Source: Vibrio agarivorans (lineage in GTDB: Bacteria > Pseudomonadota > Gammaproteobacteria > Enterobacterales > Vibrionaceae). Taken from it: a stretch of 64,000 nucleotides of DNA. The position numbers were made by a program, and so were the translations under genes. The stretch spans positions 902,241-966,240 of the forward strand of contig NZ_JAUFQF010000004.1 of the NCBI RefSeq assembly GCF_030409635.1, read 5' to 3'. Of this stretch, positions 12,763 to 27,927 are shown one piece after another. The notes below the pieces were generated by a model. The model made no database searches. It saw only the letters and a list, made by a program, of their open reading frames with translations, and had not been told where the DNA came from. Within the stretch, counting starts at the first letter, position 1, and each line of letters opens with the position of its first letter.

Positions 12763-13386
12763 TTATTCGTTGTTTTGTGAGCGAACGATCGCTTTCGCGC
12801 CACTTTTGTTAATGACAGCTTCGGTAAATAGAGAGACTTGGCTCACTTCAATCTCTATGACTAACTCAACATTTACAGCGTAGTTTGCTGCCACTTCCTG
12901 AGCACCAAATTGAGGAAGCATTGACTGGAGAATTGGCACGAACCCGTAGTCTAACTCTACTATCAGGTTTGTGGTTATTTTTTTCTCAATTGTTTGAAGC
13001 AGTTTAAGGGCTTGCTGAACGCCACCACCATACGCTTTTACTAATCCGCCAGTACCTAGCTTGATTCCACCTGAATAACGCGTCACAACAGCCGTTATCT
13101 CCCCGACACCAGATCCTGATAGTTGTGCCAAGATTGGCTTGCCCGCTGTACCTGATGGCTCACCGTCATCGCTAAAACCCCACATCATCGAATTTTCAGG
13201 TCTCCCCGCCACAAACCCCCAACAGTTATGCCTTGCTGACGCATGTGTTTGCTTAACTTCATCAACAAACGCTTTCGCATGCTCTATGGAAGGTGTGTGA
13301 GCAAGATGGGTAATAAACACACTTTTTTTAATTTCTTCTTCAAAAGTAGCGGCTTGTAGTGGGATTAAATAGGGCTGATAGTTCAT
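12763..13386 (-). CDS. yigZ: YigZ/IMPACT family protein
   Basis: Member of the conserved YigZ (UPF0029/IMPACT) family, linked in other organisms to translation control; the biochemical role is not settled. From the ATG at 13386 the product is 207 aa, like E. coli YigZ (204 aa), beginning MNYQPYLIP. Family signatures are FSDDGEPSGTAGKP and GTGGLVKAYGGGVQQAL. The frame is open 44 codons further upstream, but that extension overlaps the fadB control region and has no family match, so the shorter start is preferred. It is divergent from fadBA and heads a yigZ-trkH-hemG group as in E. coli. Confidence 0.88.
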   Translation of the reverse strand: MNYQPYLIPLQAATFEEEIKKSVFITHLAHTPSIEHAKAFVDEVKQTHASARHNCWGFVAGRPENSMMWGFSDDGEPSGTAGKPILAQLSGSGVGEITAVVTRYSGGIKLGTGGLVKAYGGGVQQALKLLQTIEKKITTNLIVELDYGFVPILQSMLPQFGAQEVAANYAVNVELVIEIEVSQVSLFTEAVINKSGAKAIVRSQNNE

Positions 13387-13525
13387 TCTGGTTCGCTTTT
13401 TTTCACTCTCTAGGCAGTTTATCACGAACGCTCCGCTAGACAGAATAGACAACACAAACCACAATGTTAAACACTTGTTTAAAAAATGTATTGAAATCCA
13501 ACAAAACCCAGCGCACACTAATGAT

Positions 13526-13543
13526 TACTGGTCTAACCAGATT
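13526..13543. promoter_or_regulatory. FadR-like operator in front of fadBA
   Basis: The palindrome CTGGTCTAACCAG (13528-13540) fits the FadR site core and resembles the known E. coli fadB operator (CTGGTACGACCAG). It overlaps a TATAAA -10-like element at 13543-13548, consistent with repression of beta-oxidation when long-chain acyl-CoA is absent. Its position is seen directly; FadR itself is not in the window. Confidence 0.75.
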
Positions 13544-13593
13544 ATAAATACAACAAAACCCTACAACTCAACTGTAAGTCATGGAGATAGACA

Positions 13594-15765
13594 ATGATTT
13601 ACCAATCAGACACTATTCAAGTAAAGGAAGTACAAAGCGGAGTTGCAGAGCTCTGCTTTAATTCACCAAGCTCAGTCAACAAGCTTGATCTCGCCACTCT
13701 GGAATCTCTTGATAAAGCCCTTGATGCCATTATTGCCCAACCACAGTTAAAAGGCTTACTACTTACCTCAAGTAAGGATGCATTTATTGTCGGTGCAGAT
13801 ATCACCGAGTTCCTCGGCCTTTTTGCTAAGCCAGATAAAGAACTCGATGATTGGTTGCAGTTTGCTAACCACATATTCACTAAATTAGAAGACTTACCTA
13901 TGCCCTCTATATCACTGTTGAAAGGGCATACGTTAGGTGGCGGGTGCGAGTGCGTGCTCGCAACAGATATACGCATTGGTGATAAGACCACCAGCATTGG
14001 CCTACCCGAAACGAAACTTGGCATCATGCCTGGCTTTGGGGGCTGTGTTCGCCTACCTCGCGTCATTGGCGCTGATAGTGCAATGGAGATCATTACACAA
14101 GGTAAAGCATGCCGCGCTGACGAAGCATTAAAAGTCGGCTTAATTGATGCTGTTGTCGAGGTCGATACGCTTTATGAATCCGGGCTCAAAACGCTCAACG
14201 ATGCAATTAATGAAAAGCTAAGCTGGCAAGCTCGCCGCCAACAAAAAACATCAGCACTCACTCTGAGTAAGCTTGAATCAATGATGAGCTTTACCATGGC
14301 GAAAGGATTAGTCGCGCAAAAAGCGGGTCCACATTATCCTGCCCCAATGACTGCTGTGATTGCCATTGAGGAAGGCGCTGGCTTTAATCGAGCAGAAGCA
14401 CTCGATATCGAACGTAAGCACTTCGTCAAACTCGCCAAATCAGAGGAAGCCAAATCCTTAGTTGGCTTATTCCTAAACGACCAATACATTAAAGGCCTAG
14501 CTAAAAAAGCAGCAAAATCTGCAAATAAAGACACCTCACGCGCAGCGGTGTTAGGGGCGGGGATAATGGGGGGAGGTATCGCCTATCAATCTGCACTAAA
14601 AGGCGTACCTGTGATAATGAAAGACATTGCTCAGGCATCGCTTGACCTAGGCATGACCGAAGCATCTAAGCTTCTGAACAAACGTCTCTCTCGTGGTCGT
14701 ATCGATGGCTTTAAAATGGCTGGGATACTCTCTTCAATTACACCGAGCCTACACTATGCAGGCATTGAAGCTTCTGATGTTATTGTTGAAGCTGTTGTCG
14801 AGAACCCTAAGGTTAAGGCTGCGGTACTTGCCGAAGTAGAGCAGCAGGTTAGTGATGAAACGGTCATTACCTCAAATACCTCGACGATTCCTATCAATCT
14901 GCTCGCCAAGTCCCTTAAACGGCCAGAAAACTTCTGTGGTATGCACTTTTTCAACCCTGTACACCGCATGCCTTTGGTTGAAATCATCCGAGGTGAACAC
15001 ACCTCAGATGAAACTATAAACCGCGTTGTTGCCTACGCTGCAAAAATGGGTAAATCCCCGATTGTTGTCAACGACTGCCCTGGCTTCTTCGTTAATCGCG
15101 TTTTATTCCCATACTTTGGTGGATTTAGCATGTTACTCCGTGATGGGGCTGACTTTACGCAAATAGACAAAGTCATGGAACGCAAGTTCGGCTGGCCAAT
15201 GGGGCCGGCATATCTGCTTGATGTCGTCGGTATCGATACCGCACACCACGCCCAAGCGGTAATGGCCCAAGGATTCCCTGAAAGAATGGCGAAAGAAGGT
15301 CGTGATGCGATTGATGCATTATTTGACGCAGATAAATACGGTCAAAAAAATGGTCACGGCTTCTATAGCTACACCCTTGATAGAAAAGGTAAACCTAAGA
15401 AGACATTCAACCAGGAGATTCTATCTACGCTCAGTGATGTGTGTGCTGAACCACAAACGTTTGATGACCAAACCATCATTCAACGTGTCATGATTCCTAT
15501 GATCAATGAAGTAGTGTTGTGTCTTGAAGAGGGCATTATTGCAACCCCTCAAGAGGCAGATATGGCGCTCATTTATGGTCTGGGCTTCCCTCCTTTCCGT
15601 GGCGGGGTATTCCGCTATCTCGATAGTATTGGTATTGCTGAGTATGTTGCTATGGCAAAAGAGTATGCTGAACTTGGTGCTATGTATCAGGTACCACAGT
15701 TGTTGCAAGATATGGCAGCAAAAGGCACGACGTTCTATGGCCAACAACAGCAAGGCTCAATCTAA
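13594..15765 (+). CDS. fadB: Fatty acid oxidation complex alpha subunit
   Basis: FadB carries enoyl-CoA hydratase, 3-hydroxyacyl-CoA dehydrogenase, isomerase and epimerase activities of aerobic beta-oxidation, and assembles with FadA as alpha2-beta2. The 723-aa protein (E. coli 729) has an N-terminal crotonase domain with GGGCEC and [15 protein letters not shown] carrying the catalytic glutamates. Near residue 317 is the NAD-binding loop [12 protein letters not shown], followed by [13 protein letters not shown]. It is the first gene of fadBA and is separated from fadA by a Shine-Dalgarno that overlaps its stop. Confidence 0.97.
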   Translation: MIYQSDTIQVKEVQSGVAELCFNSPSSVNKLDLATLESLDKALDAIIAQPQLKGLLLTSSKDAFIVGADITEFLGLFAKPDKELDDWLQFANHIFTKLEDLPMPSISLLKGHTLGGGCECVLATDIRIGDKTTSIGLPETKLGIMPGFGGCVRLPRVIGADSAMEIITQGKACRADEALKVGLIDAVVEVDTLYESGLKTLNDAINEKLSWQARRQQKTSALTLSKLESMMSFTMAKGLVAQKAGPHYPAPMTAVIAIEEGAGFNRAEALDIERKHFVKLAKSEEAKSLVGLFLNDQYIKGLAKKAAKSANKDTSRAAVLGAGIMGGGIAYQSALKGVPVIMKDIAQASLDLGMTEASKLLNKRLSRGRIDGFKMAGILSSITPSLHYAGIEASDVIVEAVVENPKVKAAVLAEVEQQVSDETVITSNTSTIPINLLAKSLKRPENFCGMHFFNPVHRMPLVEIIRGEHTSDETINRVVAYAAKMGKSPIVVNDCPGFFVNRVLFPYFGGFSMLLRDGADFTQIDKVMERKFGWPMGPAYLLDVVGIDTAHHAQAVMAQGFPERMAKEGRDAIDALFDADKYGQKNGHGFYSYTLDRKGKPKKTFNQEILSTLSDVCAEPQTFDDQTIIQRVMIPMINEVVLCLEEGIIATPQEADMALIYGLGFPPFRGGVFRYLDSIGIAEYVAMAKEYAELGAMYQVPQLLQDMAAKGTTFYGQQQQGSI

Positions 15766-16956
<1,191 letters not shown>

Positions 16957-16970
16957 ACTAACAACCCATA

Positions 16971-17006
16971 AAAAAGAGCAACACTCTCTCAGTGTTGCTC
17001 TTTCAG
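16971..17006. terminator. Bidirectional terminator between fadA and glmU
   Basis: The 11-bp stem agagcaacact (16975-16985) / agtgttgctct (16991-17001) has a 5-base loop, with A-rich sequence on one side and T on the other. It serves the convergent fadA (+) and glmU (-). Confidence 0.9.
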
Positions 17007-17025
17007 AGTTATATCAGGTTAGTAA

Positions 17026-18387
17026 TTACTTACTTTTAACCGGACGCTGCCATCCATTAATGCGACGCTCTTTAGCACGGGTAATCACCAGCTGGTCTTT
17101 CTCAACCGATTTCGTCACCGTAGTGCCAGCACCAATGGTCACACCATCTTCAATCGTCACTGGCGCAACAAGTTGCGAGTCTGAGCCCACAAAAACATCA
17201 TTACCAATGATAGTTTGGTGCTTATTCGCGCCATCGTAGTTACAGGTAATTGTGCCCGCACCAATGTTGGTACGTTGACCAATCTTCGCATCACCAAGAT
17301 ACGTTAAGTGATTGGCTTTCGAGCCTTGACCTAATGTGGCATTTTTCACTTCAACGAAGTTACCAACGTGCGAGTCATTGCGCATTTCAGCGCCTGGACG
17401 CAGACGGGTAAATGGCCCAATCGTACACTCTTCACCAACCGTCGCACCCTCAATCACACTGTATGGGCGAATCACGGTATTGTCGTCAATCTCACAATCA
17501 ATCAGTACCGAGCCAGCGCCAACTTTCACGTTATCACCTAAAGACACTGAGCCTTCGATGATCACGTTAGCGTCAATTTCACAGTCCATACCGCACTGCA
17601 GCTCACCACGAAGATCGAAACGTGCAGGATCACGAAGCATTACACCTTGCTCTAGCAGTTTCTTAGCCTGACCCTGCTGGAAGGCGCGCTCAAGACGCGC
17701 TAGCTGTGCACGGTCATTAACACCTTCTACTTCAATCGCACTTTGTGGGTGCACCGCTTCAACGGCACGGCCTTCGTCATGCGCCGCCGCAATGACGTCA
17801 GTTAAGTAGTATTCACCCTGAGCGTTGTTGTTGTTCAAACCTGACAACCAGCGCTTGAGATCACCACCAGTAGCAACCAGTACCCCAGTGTTGATCTCTT
17901 TAATCAGTTTCTGCTCTTCCGTTGCGTCTTTTTGCTCAACGATTGCCACCACAGGGCCGTTCTTGCGCACAATACGGCCATAGCCCATTGGGTTGTCTAA
18001 CACGACAGTCAGTAGTGCGATACCACCTGTTGGCTGCGCATCAAGCAGTGCTTCTATCGTCTCTTCAGAGATCAACGGTACGTCACCGTACAGAACAAGA
18101 ACCTTTTCGTCATCAGCAAAGCTTGGTGATGCTTGATCTACCGCGTGACCGGTACCAAGCTGATCCGCCTGCAAGACCCAGTTAACGGTTTCTTGCTTAA
18201 GGGTCGCTTTCATTTGCTCACCACCGTGACCATACACTAGGTGGATATTCTGCGCTCCTAAACCATTACACGTATCGATAACGTGCTTCACCATCGGCTT
18301 GCCTGCAAGCGTATGCAGAACCTTTGGCTTGTTGGAGTACATACGGGTCCCTTTGCCCGCCGCTAGAATCACCGCGCTAAACTTCAT
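17026..18387 (-). CDS. glmU: Bifunctional GlmU: glucosamine-1-phosphate acetyltransferase / GlcNAc-1-P uridylyltransferase
   Basis: GlmU makes UDP-GlcNAc for peptidoglycan and LPS. The 453-aa protein has an N-terminal pyrophosphorylase with LAAGKGTRM (residues 8-16) and VLYGDVPLI. From about residue 230 a left-handed beta-helix acetyltransferase follows, seen as repeating hexapeptides and ending RINGWQRP. It lies downstream of the atp operon, as in E. coli, but the strong terminator at 18452-18471 separates them and suggests its own promoter. Confidence 0.97.
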   Translation of the reverse strand: MKFSAVILAAGKGTRMYSNKPKVLHTLAGKPMVKHVIDTCNGLGAQNIHLVYGHGGEQMKATLKQETVNWVLQADQLGTGHAVDQASPSFADDEKVLVLYGDVPLISEETIEALLDAQPTGGIALLTVVLDNPMGYGRIVRKNGPVVAIVEQKDATEEQKLIKEINTGVLVATGGDLKRWLSGLNNNNAQGEYYLTDVIAAAHDEGRAVEAVHPQSAIEVEGVNDRAQLARLERAFQQGQAKKLLEQGVMLRDPARFDLRGELQCGMDCEIDANVIIEGSVSLGDNVKVGAGSVLIDCEIDDNTVIRPYSVIEGATVGEECTIGPFTRLRPGAEMRNDSHVGNFVEVKNATLGQGSKANHLTYLGDAKIGQRTNIGAGTITCNYDGANKHQTIIGNDVFVGSDSQLVAPVTIEDGVTIGAGTTVTKSVEKDQLVITRAKERRINGWQRPVKSK

Positions 18388-18439
18388 TGAAAAACTCTCT
18401 AGTTCTAATATTTTTTAAAGACTTGCTATTTTAGCTAAA

Positions 18440-18471
18440 AAACAAACAAAAAGGCAGCCAACAGGCTGCCT
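18440..18471 (-). terminator. Terminator of the atp operon
   Basis: On the minus strand, the 8-bp stem AGGCAGCC / GGCTGCCT (18452-18471) with a TGTT loop is followed by a long T-rich tract. It lies 30 bases after atpC. Confidence 0.92.
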
Positions 18472-18501
18472 TTGTTCGATTTGAATGCAATCGTTGATGA
18501 A

Positions 18502-18918
18502 TTAGCGACGCTTTTTCACCAGCTCGATTACTTTCAGCTGAGCGATTGCTTTCGCAAGCTCTGCCGATGCACGTGCGAAGTCTACATCACCATGGTTTTC
18601 GTTGAAGAGCTGCTCAGCACGACGCTTCGCTTCTTCAGCTTTTGCCTGGTCAAGGTCTTCACCACGAATTGCAGTATCAGCCAAGATGGTCACATCGTAA
18701 GCTTGGACTTCAAGAATGCCACCAGACAGGTAAACAATCTCTTCTTTTTTGTCCTTAGTTACGATACGCACCATACCAGGACGAATTCGAGTCAGTAGTG
18801 GCGTATGGTTCGCCAACACACCCAAGTCGCCCTGTTCACCCGAAACCTGGATGCTCGCAGCTGAACCAGAGAAAATTCTCTTCTCAGCGCTCACTACGTC
18901 CAAATGGAAGGTACTCAT
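18502..18918 (-). CDS. atpC: ATP synthase F1 epsilon subunit
   Basis: Epsilon is part of the central stalk and inhibits ATP hydrolysis. The 138-aa product matches the E. coli length, with the N-terminal beta-sandwich beginning [18 protein letters not shown] and the motif [18 protein letters not shown]-terminal helical hairpin follows ([14 protein letters not shown]). It is the last gene of the operon, 24 bases after atpD. Confidence 0.97.
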   Translation of the reverse strand: MSTFHLDVVSAEKRIFSGSAASIQVSGEQGDLGVLANHTPLLTRIRPGMVRIVTKDKKEEIVYLSGGILEVQAYDVTILADTAIRGEDLDQAKAEEAKRRAEQLFNENHGDVDFARASAELAKAIAQLKVIELVKKRR

Positions 18919-18942
18919 AAAGCCTCCTTATTCAGTTTCAGG

Positions 18943-20361
<1,419 letters not shown>

Positions 20362-20380
20362 TTAGTTTCTTTTACCTAAA

Positions 20381-21250
20381 TTAAACCGCTGCCGCGCCTG
20401 AAACAATCTCAGAAAGCTCTTGAGTGATTGCTGCTTGACGAGCTTTGTTATAAACAAGCTCTAGCTCTTCAATCAGGTTTCCTGCGTTGTCAGATGCCGC
20501 TTTCATCGAAATCATTCGAGCTGCTGTTTCACAAGCTAAGTTCTCTACCACACCCTGATAAACCTGCGATTCAATGAATCGGTTCATTAGCGTGTTAAGC
20601 AGGACTTTCTGATCCGATTCAAACATATAGCTCCACGCGTGTTTGAATTGATCATCATCTTCACTTAGCTGTTTAGGCAAAGGTATCAATTGGTCAATTT
20701 TCGGTGTTTGGGTCATCGAGTTAACAAACTCGTTCGACACCAAGTACAAACGGTCCAAAACCCCTTCTGTACACTTTTTCAACATTACTTGGATAACACC
20801 AATTAAGTCGTCAAGTGTTGGGTTATCACCCAAACCTGAAGTCTGAGCCACAACGTTTGCACCTAGGCTGTTAAAGAAAGATGTTGCTTTTGCACCGACA
20901 ACTGCCAGCTCAACTTCAACACCTTTTTCAGCCCACTCGTTCATCGACATAGTTGCTTGCTTGAACATGTTAATGTTCAAGCCACCACATAGACCACGAT
21001 CGGTTGAGATAATAATGTATCCCACACGTTGTGCTTCTCTTTCTAGTAAGAAAGGATGCTTATATTCCAGTGTACCATTTGCCACATGACCAATGACTTT
21101 ACGTATGCTCTCTGCATATGGGCGTGGGCCTTCCATTGCGTCTTTAGTGCGACGCATCTTGGAGGTGGCAACCATTTCCATTGCTTTCGTGATTTTTTGG
21201 GTGCTTTTTACGCTCCCAATCTGATTACGAATCTCTTTCGAGTTGGCCAT
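20381..21250 (-). CDS. atpG: ATP synthase F1 gamma subunit
   Basis: Gamma is the rotor shaft that couples c-ring rotation to catalysis. The 289-aa product has paired terminal helices: [20 protein letters not shown] at the start and [19 protein letters not shown] at the end. Two ATGs are adjacent; the second (21250) lies 7 bases from GGAG and is preferred over 21253. The middle domain (residues 190-215) diverges noticeably from V. cholerae and E. coli, as is usual for this subunit. Confidence 0.96.
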   Translation of the reverse strand: MANSKEIRNQIGSVKSTQKITKAMEMVATSKMRRTKDAMEGPRPYAESIRKVIGHVANGTLEYKHPFLLEREAQRVGYIIISTDRGLCGGLNINMFKQATMSMNEWAEKGVEVELAVVGAKATSFFNSLGANVVAQTSGLGDNPTLDDLIGVIQVMLKKCTEGVLDRLYLVSNEFVNSMTQTPKIDQLIPLPKQLSEDDDQFKHAWSYMFESDQKVLLNTLMNRFIESQVYQGVVENLACETAARMISMKAASDNAGNLIEELELVYNKARQAAITQELSEIVSGAAAV

Positions 21251-21284
21251 CATTAATCTCCGTCAGTGTCAAACCTAGTGGCAT

Positions 21285-22826
21285 TTACCAAGTTTGAGTC
21301 GCTTTGAAATCGTCCACTAGCTCTTTAAGCTTCGCTTCGATTTCATCATTGTAAGCGCCCGACTTATCGATTTCAGCGGCAAAGTCAGCATACTGAGCAC
21401 GAGCATATGAAAGCAGAGCTGCCTCGAAGTCGCCTAGCTTGTCTAGCTCGACATCTTCTAGGTAACCACGTTCTACAGCGAAGACAACCAGTGCTTGATC
21501 AAAAACAGACATTGGCGCGTACTGTTTCTGCTTCATAAGCTCTGTTACTTTCTGACCATGGTTTAGCTGCTTCTTCGTTGCTTCATCAAGGTCAGACGAG
21601 AACTGGGCGAATGCAGCAAGTTCACGGTACTGTGCTAGAGCTGTACGGATACCGCCAGATAGCTTCTTGATGATTTTAGTCTGCGCTGAACCACCTACAC
21701 GAGATACTGAGATACCTGGGTCAACCGCTGGGCGAACACCTGCGTTGAACAGTTCAGTCTGTAGGAAGATCTGACCATCGGTAATCGAGATTACGTTGGT
21801 CGGTACGAATGCAGATACGTCACCAGCTTGCGTTTCGATAATTGGCAGAGCTGTTAGAGAACCAGTCTTACCTTTTACTTCACCGTTAGTGAAACGCTCT
21901 ACGTAATGTTCGTTTACACGAGCAGCACGCTCTAGTAGACGAGAGTGGAGGTAGAATACGTCACCTGGGAATGCTTCACGGCCTGGTGGGCGTTTTAGTA
22001 GTAGAGAGATCTGACGGTAAGCAACCGCTTGCTTAGATAGATCATCATAAACAATCAGTGCATCTTCACCGCGGTCACGGAAGTACTCACCCATTGCACA
22101 ACCCGCGTATGGCGCTAGGTATTGTAGTGCAGCAGATTCAGATGCAGATGCAACCACTACGATAGTGTTTTGCAGTGCGCCGTGCTCTTCTAGCTTGCGT
22201 ACTACGTTGGCAATAGTTGACGCTTTTTGGCCAATTGCTACGTAGATAGAGAAGATACCAGAATCTTTCTGGTTGATGATCGCATCGATCGCCATCGCTG
22301 TTTTACCAGTCTGACGGTCACCGATGATTAGCTCACGCTGACCACGGCCGATTGGGATCATTGAGTCAACAGACTTGTAGCCTGTTTGAACTGGCTGGTC
22401 TACCGATTTACGGTCGATTACACCCGGTGCAATCACTTCTACAGGAGAAGTCAGTGAAGCGTTGATTGGACCTTTGCCATCGATAGGCTGACCTAGCGTG
22501 TTTACAACACGACCAAGCAGTTCAGGACCAACTGGTACTTCAAGGATACGACCAGTACCCGTTACTTTCATGCCTTCTTTAAGGTCGGCATAAGGACCCA
22601 TAACAACAGCACCTACAGAGTCACGCTCTAGGTTAAGTGCTAGTGCGAAACGATTGCCCGGAAGCTCAATCATTTCACCTTGCATCACGTCCTCAAGGCC
22701 GTGAATGCGAATGATACCGTCGCTTACAGAAACGATAGTACCTTCGTTGCGAGCTTCAGAAACTACTTCGAACTTTTCAATTCGTTGTCTGATTAGTTCG
22801 CTAATTTCCGTGGAATTAAGTTGCAT
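21285..22826 (-). CDS. atpA: ATP synthase F1 alpha subunit
   Basis: A 513-aa non-catalytic nucleotide-binding subunit of F1 with Walker A GDRQTGKT near residue 170, the segment [19 protein letters not shown] and the alpha-subunit arginine finger in [10 protein letters not shown]. It lies 16 bases after atpH within the operon. Confidence 0.98.
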   Translation of the reverse strand: MQLNSTEISELIRQRIEKFEVVSEARNEGTIVSVSDGIIRIHGLEDVMQGEMIELPGNRFALALNLERDSVGAVVMGPYADLKEGMKVTGTGRILEVPVGPELLGRVVNTLGQPIDGKGPINASLTSPVEVIAPGVIDRKSVDQPVQTGYKSVDSMIPIGRGQRELIIGDRQTGKTAMAIDAIINQKDSGIFSIYVAIGQKASTIANVVRKLEEHGALQNTIVVVASASESAALQYLAPYAGCAMGEYFRDRGEDALIVYDDLSKQAVAYRQISLLLKRPPGREAFPGDVFYLHSRLLERAARVNEHYVERFTNGEVKGKTGSLTALPIIETQAGDVSAFVPTNVISITDGQIFLQTELFNAGVRPAVDPGISVSRVGGSAQTKIIKKLSGGIRTALAQYRELAAFAQFSSDLDEATKKQLNHGQKVTELMKQKQYAPMSVFDQALVVFAVERGYLEDVELDKLGDFEAALLSYARAQYADFAAEIDKSGAYNDEIEAKLKELVDDFKATQTW

Positions 22827-22842
22827 TGCTCCAATTCCCCTA

Positions 22843-23373
22843 TTAAGACTGAATCGTGTCTTTTAGACGTGTTAAACGGCTAACTAGTGAGTTATCCAAT
22901 ACTGTGTCACCGATACGGATGACAGCACCACCGATAAGCTCCTCATCTACTGTGCAAACAAGCTGTACTTTACAATCAAGACGCTTTTCAAGGCTTGAAG
23001 TAAGTTCAGTCATTTGAGCTTCAGTCATTGCAAAAGCAGTAATCACAGATACTTCTTTTGAATTAGAGGCTTCAACAGTTAAGCGCGTGTATTGCTGATA
23101 AATATCACTGAGCGCTGAGGTACGGTGATTTTCGATAATCACTTTCAAGAAGTTTTGAAAGTGCTCATCAAACTGTTCACCGGCAACATCAACATACAAT
23201 TGCACCAATTGCTCTGGCTGCAGGCTTAACGCTGCTGTCTTTAGTTCTTTAACTAGAGACATCTCTTTTGCAAACGCCAACATTTCAGACCATTTTTCAA
23301 CGGCCCCATTGTCGCTTGCATAGCCGTATGCTGCCTTAGCGTATGGTCGAGCAATAGTTGTCAAATCCGACAT
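22843..23373 (-). CDS. atpH: ATP synthase F1 delta subunit
   Basis: Delta links the peripheral stalk (b subunits) to the top of F1. The 176-aa product is the usual length, with an N-terminal helical bundle starting [19 protein letters not shown] and a C-terminal [17 protein letters not shown]. It sits 15 bases after atpF. Confidence 0.97.
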   Translation of the reverse strand: MSDLTTIARPYAKAAYGYASDNGAVEKWSEMLAFAKEMSLVKELKTAALSLQPEQLVQLYVDVAGEQFDEHFQNFLKVIIENHRTSALSDIYQQYTRLTVEASNSKEVSVITAFAMTEAQMTELTSSLEKRLDCKVQLVCTVDEELIGGAVIRIGDTVLDNSLVSRLTRLKDTIQS

Positions 23374-23388
23374 GCTGATGCCCTCCCG

Positions 23389-23859
23389 TTACAGTTTCGC
23401 TGAAATCCCATCAAGAATATCTTGATGAGCAGCTGGGTCGATCGAACGTTCGATAATTTTCTCAGCACCTAAAACCGCTAGCTCAGCAACGTCTTTCTTC
23501 AGCTCATTACGTGTACGTAATGTTTCTGCTTCAAGCTCTGAGCGACCCTGTTCAAGGATCTGCTCACGCTCTTGCAGTGCATCTTGACGTGCTTCATCTA
23601 GAATTTGAGTTTTGCGTTTGTTTGCTTGCTCAATAATTTCTAGTGCTTGCTTCTTAGCATCTTTTAACTGATCTGCTGCGTTATGTTGCGCTAACTCTAA
23701 AGCTTTATCGGCACGTTGTGCTGACTCTAGTCCTTCAGAGATTTTCTTTTGTCGCTCTTCGATAGCCGCGATGATTGGCGGCCAAACATGTTTCATACAG
23801 AACCATACGAAGAGGATAAACGCTATCGCTTGTCCCAGCAGAGTTGCATTGATATTCAC
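23389..23859 (-). CDS. atpF: ATP synthase Fo b subunit
   Basis: The b subunit is the peripheral stator stalk. At 156 aa it equals the E. coli length, with one N-terminal membrane helix (residues 6-26, [18 protein letters not shown]). A long charged coiled coil with heptad-like Ala/Glu/Lys/Arg content fills residues 35-140. Confidence 0.97.
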   Translation of the reverse strand: MNINATLLGQAIAFILFVWFCMKHVWPPIIAAIEERQKKISEGLESAQRADKALELAQHNAADQLKDAKKQALEIIEQANKRKTQILDEARQDALQEREQILEQGRSELEAETLRTRNELKKDVAELAVLGAEKIIERSIDPAAHQDILDGISAKL

Positions 23860-23934
23860 AATGACCCTCCTTTATCTATGATATGTCTCGAGCATCATCT
23901 CGAGACGATGTAACTCAATAAAGAGAAAGGGATC

Positions 23935-24153
23935 TTACAGTGCGAACAGCATGTACATTGAGATACCAACACCGATCATTGGAACCGCATCCAATAGACC
24001 TGCAAGGATGAACATGTTTGTTTGTAGTACAGGTGCCATCTCTGGTTGACGAGCAACAGACTCAAGGAACTTACCACCTAGGATTGCGAAGCCGAAGCCA
24101 GTAGCAATTGCACACATACCTAGTAGTAGAGCTACAACCATATAAATTTCCAT
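23935..24153 (-). CDS. atpE: ATP synthase Fo c subunit
   Basis: The c subunit forms the rotating membrane ring. The 72-aa protein has two membrane helices around the polar loop RQPE (residues 35-38) and the ion-carrying Asp55 in AGLLDAVPM. It is shorter than E. coli AtpE (79) because the N-terminus is trimmed, and differs noticeably from the longer form I recall for V. alginolyticus. The carboxylate context lacks the Glu/Ser/Thr set of Na+-type c subunits, so proton coupling is most likely. Confidence 0.96.
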   Translation of the reverse strand: MEIYMVVALLLGMCAIATGFGFAILGGKFLESVARQPEMAPVLQTNMFILAGLLDAVPMIGVGISMYMLFAL

Positions 24154-24197
24154 AATAATCTCCGAAATAGTTTTTTAATGAATTAAACAGTTAATAA

Positions 24198-25419
<1,222 letters not shown>

Positions 25420-25490
25420 CTAGAGTACCTGTTTCCCTTTCTATCCACCTATCTGCGAATAAGACGCAAACAGATGAAAAAGCATGCAGA

Positions 25491-25518
25491 ATTATATCTG
25501 CAATCAACTAAAAGACAA
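25491..25518 (-). promoter_or_regulatory. atp operon promoter
   Basis: On the minus strand, -35 TTGTCT (25513-25518), a 16-base spacer and a perfect -10 TATAAT (25491-25496). It lies between parB and atpI and gives a leader of about 65 bases. Confidence 0.8.
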
Positions 25519-25568
25519 TTGCTTGCCCATCGACAGCATTAACATTCGATTAAGAATGTGACCTATGA

Positions 25569-26483
25569 TTACTTAACAATCGCTTCTAATTGTTTCAAAA
25601 CTGTAACAAGTTGATTTTCGTCCTTGAAATTAATAAGGACATTACCTGTACCGTTCTTTGCTACCTTAACGTCAACCTTGGTCGCTAAGGCTTGTTGTAA
25701 CTTTTCTAGCTTAGAGTAAGTTTCTTCATTGACAGTTGTGTTAGCAACTGGAAGATTTTCGAGTTTTTCGCCACTTTGTTGGGCTGCGAGCGTTTTCTTA
25801 ACTAAGGCTTCAGCTTGACGAACCGTTAAGCTCTTTTTGACAATTTGCTCTGCTACTTGATATTGCGACTCTGACTCTAGCGCAAGTAGTGCGCGAGCAT
25901 GCCCCATTTCAAGCGACTTTTGCTCAACAAGGAGTTTCACTTGCTCTTCTAGTTGATTCAAGCGTAACAAGTTGCTAACCGTAGCACGAGATTTACCAAT
26001 CACATCCGCAATTTGCTGGTGTGTCAGTTGAAACTCTTCTTGCAATCGCTCTAGCGCTTGAGACTCCTCAATCGCATTGAGATCTTCACGCTGAATATTC
26101 TCGATCAGGGACATAGCGACTGCCGCACGATCTTGCACGTTTTTGATCAAACAAGGGACTTGTTTCAAGCCCGCCTGTTTAGCAGCACGCCAGCGACGCT
26201 CACCGGCAATGATTTCGTAGCGCTCTTCCGCAACTTTTCGTACTACGATAGGTTGAATGATGCCCTGTGATTGAATCGATGCGGAAAGCTCTGCAAGCGC
26301 TTCATCAGACATATCTTTACGAGGCTGGTACACACCGGGTTGAAGCTGGTGGATTGATAAGTCAGCCAGCGTGCCATCATTGGACAGCGCTTGGCTTTGC
26401 GTCGCGACTTGTTGTTTTTCGCGCGCGTATGAGCTGGTTGCGAGTAGCGCATCCAACCCTTTACCTAGACCACGTTTTGACAT
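25569..26483 (-). CDS. parB: Chromosome-partitioning protein ParB
   Basis: ParB is the CTP-dependent clamp that loads at parS and spreads to form the origin-proximal partition complex. The 304-aa protein has the CTP-binding segment with GERRWRAAKQAGL, the GxxRxxA-type HTH region around ADVIGKSRATVSNLLRL and a C-terminal dimer domain. The ATG at 26483, 7 bases after AGGA, is preferred to a TTG one codon earlier. Matching perfect parS sites occur at 47752 and 51488 in this window. It lies 23 bases downstream of parA. Confidence 0.97.
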   Translation of the reverse strand: MSKRGLGKGLDALLATSSYAREKQQVATQSQALSNDGTLADLSIHQLQPGVYQPRKDMSDEALAELSASIQSQGIIQPIVVRKVAEERYEIIAGERRWRAAKQAGLKQVPCLIKNVQDRAAVAMSLIENIQREDLNAIEESQALERLQEEFQLTHQQIADVIGKSRATVSNLLRLNQLEEQVKLLVEQKSLEMGHARALLALESESQYQVAEQIVKKSLTVRQAEALVKKTLAAQQSGEKLENLPVANTTVNEETYSKLEKLQQALATKVDVKVAKNGTGNVLINFKDENQLVTVLKQLEAIVK

Positions 26484-26506
26484 CAATAGTTCCTATTATA
26501 TTTTGA

Positions 26507-27280
26507 TTAAGCAGGGACTTCGTCGCGTCGAAGCATCTCTCCGGCCAGTGCCAAATAAGCTTTTGCTCCCGCAGAGTATTTGTCGTAATACATCGCGGGC
26601 TTACCATGACTTGGCGCTTCAGCTAGGCGAACATTGCGCGGAATCACCGTGCGATACACCTTATTGCCGAAGTGTTTCTTAAGTTGATCAGAAACTTCGT
26701 TAGAGAGGCGGTTGCGAGGATCGTACATCGTACGCAGCAAACCTTCTATCTTGAGGTTTTCATTTACTACTGCTGCTAACTTGCTGATAGTATCCATCAA
26801 TGCCGTCAAGCCCTCAAGTGCGAAGTATTCACACTGCATAGGAACAAGCACTGAATCAGCCGCTGCCATCGCATTGATAGTAAGAAGGTTTAGAGAGGGA
26901 GGACAATCGATAAATATGAAATCATAGTTATCGCGAATTGGGGCAAGGGCATTTTTTAAGCGAACTTCGCGCGCAAACACCTCCATAAGCTTAATTTCAG
27001 CCGCTGTGACGTCTCCATTGGCGGCAATTAAGTCAAAATGACCACTTGTTGTACGACAGACCACTTCTTCAAATGGCACGTCTTCGACCAATAAATCGTA
27101 AGCAGTTGTTTCAATATCGTACTTATCGACCCCACTTGCCATTGTGGCATTCCCTTGAGGGTCTAAATCAATCACCAATACTTTACGTTTTGTCGCCGCC
27201 ATTGAGGCGGCTAAATTGATACAGGTGGTCGTTTTCCCCACGCCACCCTTCTGATTTGCTATCGCTACAATCTTACCCAC
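26507..27280 (-). CDS. parA: Chromosome-partitioning ATPase ParA (Soj)
   Basis: A deviant Walker ATPase that moves the ParB-parS complex of the large chromosome. The 257-aa protein starts at GTG (27280) and has KGGVGKTT at residues 10-17, DLDPQGNAT and FIFIDCPPSL. It is the short type without an N-terminal HTH, as expected for chromosomal ParA. Gene order rsmG-parA-parB places it close to the origin. Confidence 0.97.
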   Translation of the reverse strand: MGKIVAIANQKGGVGKTTTCINLAASMAATKRKVLVIDLDPQGNATMASGVDKYDIETTAYDLLVEDVPFEEVVCRTTSGHFDLIAANGDVTAAEIKLMEVFAREVRLKNALAPIRDNYDFIFIDCPPSLNLLTINAMAAADSVLVPMQCEYFALEGLTALMDTISKLAAVVNENLKIEGLLRTMYDPRNRLSNEVSDQLKKHFGNKVYRTVIPRNVRLAEAPSHGKPAMYYDKYSAGAKAYLALAGEMLRRDEVPA

Positions 27281-27294
27281 GGTCCATCTCGCTG

Positions 27295-27927
27295 TTATGC
27301 AGTGCGTGATAAGATTACAAGATGTCGCTCACCTTCCAATTCAGGAACTTGCAAAGATTTGATATCGATCACAGAACACCATGCTGGAATTTCTGCCGAC
27401 TCATCCTCTGAGTACTGTCCTTTAAGAGCTAAGAATACGCCTTTATCCGGCTTTGGAAGGTGGTGACACCACTCAATCATATCTTTTAGGGAAGCAAACG
27501 CTCGGCTCAATACGCCATCGAATCCTTCTCCAGGGTCATACTCTTCGACCCTACTTTGCACTGGGGTGACATTTGAGATTTTAAGCTCATGAATCACCTG
27601 TTTAATAAATCGAATTCGTTTGCCCAAACTATCGAGTAGAACAAACGAGGTGTCTGGCTGCATGATTGCCAGAGGAATCCCCGGTAAACCAGGGCCGGTA
27701 CCCACATCGATGTATCGCTCACCATCAAGGTATTTACTGATCACGACACTATCGAGAATATGTTTCACTAGCATGTCCATTGGGTCGCGAACAGAGGTGA
27801 GGTTATACGCCTTGTTCCACTTATCCAACAGCATGACATACCCGACAAGCTGCTCACGTTGGCGTTCAGAAACTTCGAGGTCCGTTTGAGCTAAGAGTAG
27901 GTCTAGCTTGGCTCGTAATGCGCTCAT
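27295..27927 (-). CDS. rsmG: 16S rRNA (guanine-527 N7)-methyltransferase
   Basis: RsmG methylates G527 of 16S rRNA with SAM; its loss causes low-level streptomycin resistance. The 210-aa protein has the SAM motif [15 protein letters not shown] near residue 75. Its ATG overlaps the TGA of mnmG (ATGA, 27924-27927), so translation is probably coupled. Confidence 0.96.
   Translation of the reverse strand: MSALRAKLDLLLAQTDLEVSERQREQLVGYVMLLDKWNKAYNLTSVRDPMDMLVKHILDSVVISKYLDGERYIDVGTGPGLPGIPLAIMQPDTSFVLLDSLGKRIRFIKQVIHELKISNVTPVQSRVEEYDPGEGFDGVLSRAFASLKDMIEWCHHLPKPDKGVFLALKGQYSEDESAEIPAWCSVIDIKSLQVPELEGERHLVILSRTA

Noticed and set aside
13387..13518. N-terminal extension of YigZ to 251 aa
   Set aside because: The extension covers the fadB FadR-like operator and promoter, and the 207-aa form matches the family length.
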